Shown piece by piece: positions 58,616 to 64,000 of a stretch of DNA of 64,000 nt (position 1 is the first letter of the stretch; each line of letters starts with the position of its first letter). This stretch comes from Pasteuria penetrans (GTDB taxonomy: Bacteria; Bacillota; Bacilli; Thermoactinomycetales; Thermoactinomycetaceae): assembly GCF_900538055.1 (NCBI RefSeq), contig NZ_UZAC03000001.1, positions 1-64,000 on the forward strand. Reading direction: 5' to 3'. Position numbers and translations under genes: made by a program. Below the pieces are notes generated by a model. The model did no database searches. It saw only the letters and a program-made list of their open reading frames with translations, and was not told the origin of the DNA.

Positions 58616-60691
58616 CTAGAAATCAAGGGTATGGACATCGTCCATACAACCCTGCCCTTGTTCCGTGTATAAGAGGGGATGAAAGTCATAAGCCGTGGTG
58701 GGGAGAGGTTCTCCGTTCGAAATTTCGGACTCGTAGTCAGCAGGGATCGAAAGAAGATCCTCGACAGGCAATGGGTTGGGGTTTTCTTTTTGTTTCCCCA
58801 CCCAATAGAAAGCGGTAAGCATCAATTCCTTCATCGCTACCTCAAGACCAACGAATCCACCTTTTTTGCTATTCGTTCTCTCACGAAACAAAGCATTCAG
58901 CGATTCCGTGTAGTTCGTGGACAGTATATAGGGCAGAAGTATGGGGTTTTGGGTTATGGATGCCGCTTGTAAGCTCAGGGAGATTTTTTTAGGACTGAGC
59001 CTTTCCCATGCTTCGCACGTCGCCTTATTTCCAAACCGATACTTCCCTGCACACTCAGACCACCGTTCTAGTGCCTGTCTCATATCCCCAGACCGTAAGA
59101 CGTAAGAAGCGTCCTTAGCCATTTCCTTCTTCATACTTTTAGGAGCTGCATTCATGATGTTACGAATCGCGTGAACGTAACATCGTTGGTGAACCGTATG
59201 GTGAGGAAAATGCTTGCGTACAACTAAGGGAAAAGCCCTATGCCCATCTGTGGTAACGATACGTATATCGTTGACATTCAGGCCCCGTTCCTTTAGTTTC
59301 CCTATATGCTGATCATAGGATTCAACATTCTCATCAGGCGAGGGGGTGATCCCTATTATATCCCGCCTCCCCTCCGCCGTGATACCCGTGCTGACTGCGA
59401 TCGCCTTCGAAACATAACGACCCTCCTCCCGAATGGGAACAAAGAGGGTATCCATACCTATGGCTGTATATACTGTCGTGCTCAGATCCCTTTCGAAATA
59501 TTGTATAGCATCGTTGTAATAAGGTTGCAACCACTGCGAAAGCGTTTCCGGGGGCGTCCGAAGGTTGAATCCTTCCTCCAATAGTTTACTAATTTTTCGC
59601 AAGGAGAGGCCCGGAAGATAAAGACGATAAACGAAATCTTTGAGGGTATTCTTTGCACTCTGATAACGTGGTAACGAGTACGGTGAAAATTCCCATCTTG
59701 TCCTAGGAACCTCTAGATCTAGTTCCCCAAACAGTGTGCTATATCCGCGATGATAGACCCCATTCCCCTCATCCTGGGGATATTTCAGACAATGGAGGGT
59801 TCGATCTACACGCATGCGTAAGTTACATAGGTCCTCGACAACGGGTTTCCAATTCTTTGGGTCGGTTAGAGGGTCTATCTCTGGGATCCATGCGTTTTTT
59901 AACAATCCAATCAGCGCCCGCACCAAAATACTACCACCGTCGTGATGGAACATGAGGCTAGTAATATCGTCCAGGGGAAGGGAATCCTTCGTCTTTTCCT
60001 TGTGGTTCGATGGACAACACAATAATAGCAGTTTCTCAATCAGATGCCTAGATTCCTCCCACTCCTTGGGACCCCATGAGGTAATTCCCTCCTTGAGATC
60101 ATCGAAAAAACGTTGAGCACGTAAGAATCGATCCCGAGTTTTTGGATCGTGCAATTGATGATATCCATCCCCTTCGGATCGTGCATTCCCCGGACCTTTA
60201 TCTTTTCCGTCACGCAAAGTTATGGATGGAGAATCCTCGATCAGTGGGTTGGGTTCCGTTTCTTGGGGGGCAGGGGACGGATTCGTACTATGTAATTTCC
60301 CAATCTCACCGGCTACCGCAGACCATTTTGTGTCCTTATTCCCTGCTTCCATTGCCGTTGCCTTGTTGGCTAGGGCCAGCTTCTCGTTTGCCATTGCCAT
60401 TGTCTCGTTGGCTAGGGCCAGCTTCTCGTTTGCCATTGCCATTGTCTCGTTGGCTAGGGCCAGCTTCTCGTTTGCTATTGCCATTATGGTCCTATCGGTT
60501 AGAATCAGTTTCTCATCTATTAAGACATTATGGCTATGACAGAAGGGACACGTACTTTTCAGTGTTTTTCCACAATACGGGGAGTCAATGGATCGGTCGC
60601 CTATCTTCATCGAATTTCTAGCTATCCATGACTCTTCTTTTTGGATATTGATTTTTCCTGATAATGTTGTATTATGGGTGTGGATGCTCAT
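58616..60691 (-). CDS. Mutator/IS256-superfamily transposase with coiled-coil repeats
   Basis: The protein has 691 residues. The N-terminus holds cysteines like a zinc finger (YCGKTLKSTCPFCHSH, about residues 39-54). Three tandem copies of a 14-residue unit (MANEKLALANETMA, about residues 73-114) follow and would form a coiled coil. The C-terminal half is the MULE/IS256 core: TAIGMDTLFVPIREEGRYVSKAIAVST (first Asp), RIVTTDGHRAFPLVVRKHF (second Asp), HQRCYVHAIRNIM, and TESLNALFRERTNSKKGG (catalytic Glu region). It is longer than typical IS256 transposases (about 400). The frame is intact and probably functional. Confidence 0.88.
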   Translation of the reverse strand: MSIHTHNTTLSGKINIQKEESWIARNSMKIGDRSIDSPYCGKTLKSTCPFCHSHNVLIDEKLILTDRTIMAIANEKLALANETMAMANEKLALANETMAMANEKLALANKATAMEAGNKDTKWSAVAGEIGKLHSTNPSPAPQETEPNPLIEDSPSITLRDGKDKGPGNARSEGDGYHQLHDPKTRDRFLRAQRFFDDLKEGITSWGPKEWEESRHLIEKLLLLCCPSNHKEKTKDSLPLDDITSLMFHHDGGSILVRALIGLLKNAWIPEIDPLTDPKNWKPVVEDLCNLRMRVDRTLHCLKYPQDEGNGVYHRGYSTLFGELDLEVPRTRWEFSPYSLPRYQSAKNTLKDFVYRLYLPGLSLRKISKLLEEGFNLRTPPETLSQWLQPYYNDAIQYFERDLSTTVYTAIGMDTLFVPIREEGRYVSKAIAVSTGITAEGRRDIIGITPSPDENVESYDQHIGKLKERGLNVNDIRIVTTDGHRAFPLVVRKHFPHHTVHQRCYVHAIRNIMNAAPKSMKKEMAKDASYVLRSGDMRQALERWSECAGKYRFGNKATCEAWERLSPKKISLSLQAASITQNPILLPYILSTNYTESLNALFRERTNSKKGGFVGLEVAMKELMLTAFYWVGKQKENPNPLPVEDLLSIPADYESEISNGEPLPTTAYDFHPLLYTEQGQGCMDDVHTLDF

Positions 60692-61010
60692 GTTTTCCCT
60701 CCTCTGAGTTTATTGTTTGTTGATGATCAATATTCTATCAGAGGTAGGGGGCATGAGTCATCCCCTTTTTACATAATAACGCTTCATTCTTTTTCACTGC
60801 AGATCGTGCGATCGTGCCCTATTTGTTGATCAGATCGCTTTGTCCATGGTAATGGTAATGGAACCTTGTTCCATCTTATCCGTAATGTTGTCAACATTAC
60901 GGATTTTTTGTTGTTTTTGTACGTACCATAAACAGGATGGATCTTACTACAACACAATGTTCGTCTTCCGCGCAAGGACCTAGTAAAAATTTTATAAAAA
61001 TTCATATGAA
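60692..61010. other. Leader of the Mutator-like transposase gene
   Basis: No gene is supported. An inverted pair around CCGTAATGTTGACAACATTACGG (about 60878-60903) forms a strong hairpin followed by ATTTTTTGTTGTTTTT, which looks like an intrinsic terminator on the plus strand. It might insulate the element from outside transcription. Confidence 0.5.
60878..60917 (+). terminator. Intrinsic terminator inside the element
   Basis: The CCGTAATGTTG / CAACATTACGG stem has a minimal TCA-type loop and is followed by ATTTTTTG and a second T-run. It reads on the plus strand, toward the right terminal repeat. Confidence 0.7.
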
Positions 61011-61185
61011 ATAAGATAAATACCCCTGGGATACCAAAACAGGAACAGTGTCATAACAAAATGTTATTATGTCACTCAATTGCTTTACGAAAAGGTGAGA
61101 CTAGATTCATAGATAGGGCATTCCCCACAAGAAACTGCACGGTCCCAAAGGACAGACTGGCTTCCCAACATTCTTAACTCAGAAA

Positions 61186-63288
61186 CTACAACCATTGTTT
61201 ATTCATATTATTAAATTTATTGAATATCCATGCACGTACTAGGAAAAACATGATAACTTGTATACCAAGAAACATAGCTAAAGTCTCCGACGAAGCAGTT
61301 AGGGCTATCAGAAAAATTTGATCTCCAGCTTTTCCAAATGTTATAAAGTCCAGAAATCGAACTCCGTAACAGAGTGCAAAAACTGTCAAGGTGGTAGCAA
61401 AGGACAAGGGCAAAAAGAAGATCAAGGAGATTTGCTTTGTGATAGATTTCCTCAAATCAATGCTAGAAAAACCAATCCGTAATAGGTTGATGAATTGCCT
61501 TTGCATACCCTCCATATCCGTATAAATACGGAGCAATAAAAAATTGGCTGCAACGATGGCAAAAACAAGAGCTACAATCAGAACTGAAATGAAGACAAAG
61601 ACCACATGCCATATACCTTCAAGTGTTGAAACCCTATTGTGCACAACACCCATCCCAGACCAAGGACGGTGTCCATCACGACCCATCCACTCAGCCTTCA
61701 TAAGGGCCTCGAGCATTCGAGCGCTCATTTTCCCCTGTGGCACCACATAGTTGGCATTCTGTAATTTATGAATTCCGGGGCATCGGGAAACTTCATCGAA
61801 CATTTTGTCCCCTAGAACCCACTGGGGGATAGAATACCAGGGTAACACGAGACTGGCATTGGATAAGTATTTTCTTTCTTGGACCCTAAAATATTCGGGT
61901 AGCAGATTGGAGGCTATCCTTTTGTCCCTCGCGCAACCTGGATCATTACATAACAGAGCTGCTGTATGAGAACCAAGAGATAGAGTAGGCTTCCCAGATT
62001 TTTGTGCCATTGCGTTATAATCACTGGCTTTTAAGAAAAGGCCCCCCGTGAGCTCCCTAAGTTTAGTTTGATTCCTGAAATTGGGAGCCTTGTCCTCCCC
62101 GTCTTCTATGGATCGATGTTCCTCCGTCCCTCCCGATAAGGGAAGACCAGGATAGGGATTTTTGTCCCTGGTAAGTATCAACAGGTTCGAATTGACACGC
62201 AATAAGCCACCGCTTCGAAGAAGTTGATCCAATGTTCCAAATTCATGCCACTCGTGAGGGGCGATTTTCTTCCTATCACTTATAGAATAAACCAACTCAG
62301 GCATGATTTTCAAGTCAGGGACGGAGCCGCTATCTTGTATCTTATCCACTCCCCGTTTGATGAAGGAAACCGCACTAGCTGAAGTGAATACAAACATAAA
62401 CAACATGGAAACGAGAAAAAAGAAACGGGCATTATCACGTAATCGATAGACCGTATTACCTATCCACAGCAAACGAACCCCCTTCCAAGAAAAATTTCTA
62501 TTCCATCTAAAAAAACTTGCCAATGATACACTACCCTCACGATAAAACAGATAACTACCTATTAAGGTCAGGAATAGGCAGATGGAAAACGTGAACACAA
62601 CCGAACCCGGAGGATTACCAAAAATATTAAGGGGCAAGAAAACGCAAATAGCAGCCATGGACCCTAGGGAAAGAAAGGATATCACAGCACGGAAAGCACT
62701 TATAGAAGGATTTGATTTATAACCTGCACCCCCCCTCCCACCTTGAATGAACCGAATGATATTACGACCCTGGATACGGGATGGCATCACCACAGCCGCT
62801 AACAGAAACAACAGCAAGGAAGAAATCGCCGTGACCCCCAAAGCCTTCAGGGAGAAATGGTATTTTAATTCTAAATATCTGATAGTAGTATCAATGAAGT
62901 ATACTAAAATCGTATTCAAACCCATACCCAACAAAATTCCCATCCCAATGGAACAACAACCGATGAGCATGGTTTCCGAGACCAGCATGACCCGCAAGTA
63001 TTGGGATTTCATACCCAAAAGTAAAAAAATCCCAAATTGTTCTTGTCTCTCCTTATAAAGGACGAGCAAAGAATAAAACAGGGAAAAAAAGGAACAAAAT
63101 ATCAGCATACTGAACATAATCATAAATAGTATTTTTGCCTCATGCAGAACCATCTGTAACTGAGGATGAAACACAAATGTTGCATAAGCAAACGTAACCG
63201 CTGAGGTGATCACCGTATTCAACATCAACCCTATGTAGGCTTGTGGCCGTCGCCTGATCATACGAACTATGGATTGAAAAAATGTCAT
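61186..63288 (-). CDS. FtsX-type ABC permease (BceB-like)
   Basis: The start is at 63288 (MTFFQSIVRMIRRRPQAYIGL), 10 nt after TGAGGAG; the open frame extends to 63309. It has about 700 residues. There are ten or so membrane helices with two FtsX domains, the first around FSLFYSLLVLYKERQEQFGIFLLLGM and the second around VVHNRVSTLEGIWHVVFVF. A large extracytoplasmic domain lies between (about residues 310-540). This is the layout of BceB permeases that detect and remove peptide antibiotics. The partner ATPase and the two-component system normally beside it are absent: 63310-63384 is short and a group II intron fragment follows. Confidence 0.85.
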   Translation of the reverse strand: MTFFQSIVRMIRRRPQAYIGLMLNTVITSAVTFAYATFVFHPQLQMVLHEAKILFMIMFSMLIFCSFFSLFYSLLVLYKERQEQFGIFLLLGMKSQYLRVMLVSETMLIGCCSIGMGILLGMGLNTILVYFIDTTIRYLELKYHFSLKALGVTAISSLLLFLLAAVVMPSRIQGRNIIRFIQGGRGGAGYKSNPSISAFRAVISFLSLGSMAAICVFLPLNIFGNPPGSVVFTFSICLFLTLIGSYLFYREGSVSLASFFRWNRNFSWKGVRLLWIGNTVYRLRDNARFFFLVSMLFMFVFTSASAVSFIKRGVDKIQDSGSVPDLKIMPELVYSISDRKKIAPHEWHEFGTLDQLLRSGGLLRVNSNLLILTRDKNPYPGLPLSGGTEEHRSIEDGEDKAPNFRNQTKLRELTGGLFLKASDYNAMAQKSGKPTLSLGSHTAALLCNDPGCARDKRIASNLLPEYFRVQERKYLSNASLVLPWYSIPQWVLGDKMFDEVSRCPGIHKLQNANYVVPQGKMSARMLEALMKAEWMGRDGHRPWSGMGVVHNRVSTLEGIWHVVFVFISVLIVALVFAIVAANFLLLRIYTDMEGMQRQFINLLRIGFSSIDLRKSITKQISLIFFLPLSFATTLTVFALCYGVRFLDFITFGKAGDQIFLIALTASSETLAMFLGIQVIMFFLVRAWIFNKFNNMNKQWL

Positions 63289-63384
63289 TATTTTATGTCT
63301 CCTCACCATGTAAAAATTTTACTTATGGTTACATATTGTATCACAACCCTTTCTACCATAAATCAGATCCTCTAACCCCTGATA

Positions 63385-64000
63385 GTCAAGTAGACTTGGC
63401 GGCATCTCTCAGCCGAGCCTACTACAGAACTGTACGTAACACTCTCTCGTTATACGGCTCTCTTATTTGCCCCATCTTACTATCTAACAAGTGCCAATGG
63501 GCGTAATTCCAGATGACATCGGGACATTCTCTTCTTAATTTCATCAAGAAGATACTCAGCCTGATGCTTGTTCTTACAATGATATATTATACCGTCCATG
63601 TATCTCCCGAATGGAATGGAGGGGTGATGGTTTTTCATCCACCAGTCGTTTACACAATGCAAGAATAGATTTGCCAACAGTGGACTGACGACCCCGCCCT
63701 ACGGTGTGCCCTTTGTCACTTGTTGGCTGGTTCCATCTGGCATTTGAACAAACGCTTTTAGCCATCTTTCGCAATAGAGCAATGTTACTTTGTCCCCCCC
63801 AGTAAAAAGGCGGGGAGCCTGCATCATTAACTCATGCGAAATGTGGTCAAAGTACCCTTTGATATCAAGATCTACCCCCCGGTCATGAGTCCAACAGTTT
63901 CTTCGACAGGACTGTACGGCCTGAATAGCTGACTTTCCCGAGCGACATCCATAAGATGAGGCCTGGAAATGGGGCTCCAGATAAGGTTCTAGTCTGTTCT
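63385..64000 (-). pseudogene. Group II intron fragment running off the window
   Basis: The 3' end (63385-63480) is domain V/VI: on the minus strand GAGCCGTATAACGAGAGAG and then GTCTACTTGAC. Upstream the RT frame reads DLDIKGYFDHISHELMM, then KAFVQMPDGTSQQVTKGTP, a TAG stop where QGG is expected, GVVSPLLANLFLHCVNDW, and FGRYMDGIIYHC in place of the usual Y(V/A)DD active site. It is inactive. Sequence between the RT palm domain and domain V is missing, and the 5' part lies outside the window. Confidence 0.82.

Larger units (their letters stand above)
58191..61146 (-). mobile_element. Intact 2,956-bp Mutator/IS256-like element with 136-bp terminal inverted repeats
   Basis: The left end (58191-58326) and right end (61146-61011) are perfect inverted repeats of 136 bp beginning GGGACCGTGCAG. 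The flanks are the 7-bp direct repeat AAAGGAC (58184-58190 and 61147-61153). The element carries a 691-residue transposase and a structured noncoding stretch between the left repeat and the transposase stop codon. A truncated copy is at 40865-42653 and a decayed end is at about 30718-30776. Perfect repeats suggest recent movement. Confidence 0.92.

Noticed and set aside
60355-60490. Possible CRISPR array
   Set aside because: The 42-bp units are directly contiguous with no spacers and encode protein repeats in frame.
60142-60621. Plus-strand frame with RLPLPLSRWLGPAS repeats
   Set aside because: Antisense shadow of the 14-residue repeats in the transposase gene.

Overview
The window reads as a chromosomal segment of an endospore-forming Bacillota (Firmicutes) genome that is heavily loaded with mobile-element debris. 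The evidence is a dacB / spmA-spmB spore-maturation cluster, a convergent rpsD / tyrS pair as in Bacillus, a CIRCE-controlled groES-groEL operon, GTG and TTG starts behind strong GGAG-type ribosome binding sites, a sortase, and a likely spore-surface protein locus. A Pasteuria- or Thermoactinomycetaceae-like organism would fit, but I cannot prove the genus from the sequence.

Layout. 1-12.5 kb is almost entirely mobile DNA: a 508-bp inverted-repeat element inserted in a decayed gene, a frameshifted IS3 copy, an ORF-less group II intron followed by the 3' end of a second intron, a broken membrane-protein gene, and an IS1182-type element split by a second element (called ISX here) with a 7-bp target duplication. 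12.6-16.4 kb holds two paralogous secreted proteins with variable MDGVSP-type repeats and an ISX-derived miniature element between them. 16.4-18.4 kb is gene-poor and full of decayed copies. 18.5-30.2 kb is the most ordinary stretch: two putative spore-surface proteins, a glycosyltransferase, a hotdog thioesterase, trmB, rpsD, tyrS, a class A PBP, and a tandem PBP paralogue that has lost its glycosyltransferase domain.

30.2-36.3 kb mixes a sortase and small secreted proteins with two copies of an IS256-like element. 36.4-40.3 kb carries spmB, spmA, dacB and a secreted metallopeptidase-like protein. 40.4-44.7 kb is a mosaic of IS3, Mutator/IS256-like, ISX and group II intron fragments. 44.7-50.6 kb has a duplicated membrane-protein gene, a secreted protein, two decayed group II intron reverse transcriptases and another IS1182-type transposase. 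51.3-57.4 kb is again core: guaA, a cation diffusion facilitator, a membrane-anchored protein, and groES-groEL. 58.2-61.1 kb is an intact 2,956-bp Mutator/IS256-like element with perfect 136-bp terminal inverted repeats, a 7-bp target duplication and a structured noncoding segment beside its transposase gene. It sits in the leader of an IS1182 remnant. The window ends with an orphan BceB/FtsX-type permease and a truncated group II intron.

How the parts relate. The core genes belong to translation (rpsD, tyrS, trmB), purine synthesis (guaA), protein folding (groES-groEL) and wall or cortex metabolism (PBPs, dacB, spmA, spmB, sortase). At least five mobile lineages (IS3, IS1182-type, ISX, two IS256/Mutator-like types, group II introns) have inserted into each other. 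They have left miniature derivatives and solo intron 3' ends that recur through the window. The strongest candidates for something undescribed are the long-TIR Mutator element with its structured noncoding segment, the compact ORF-less group II intron, and the expanding secreted-protein family.
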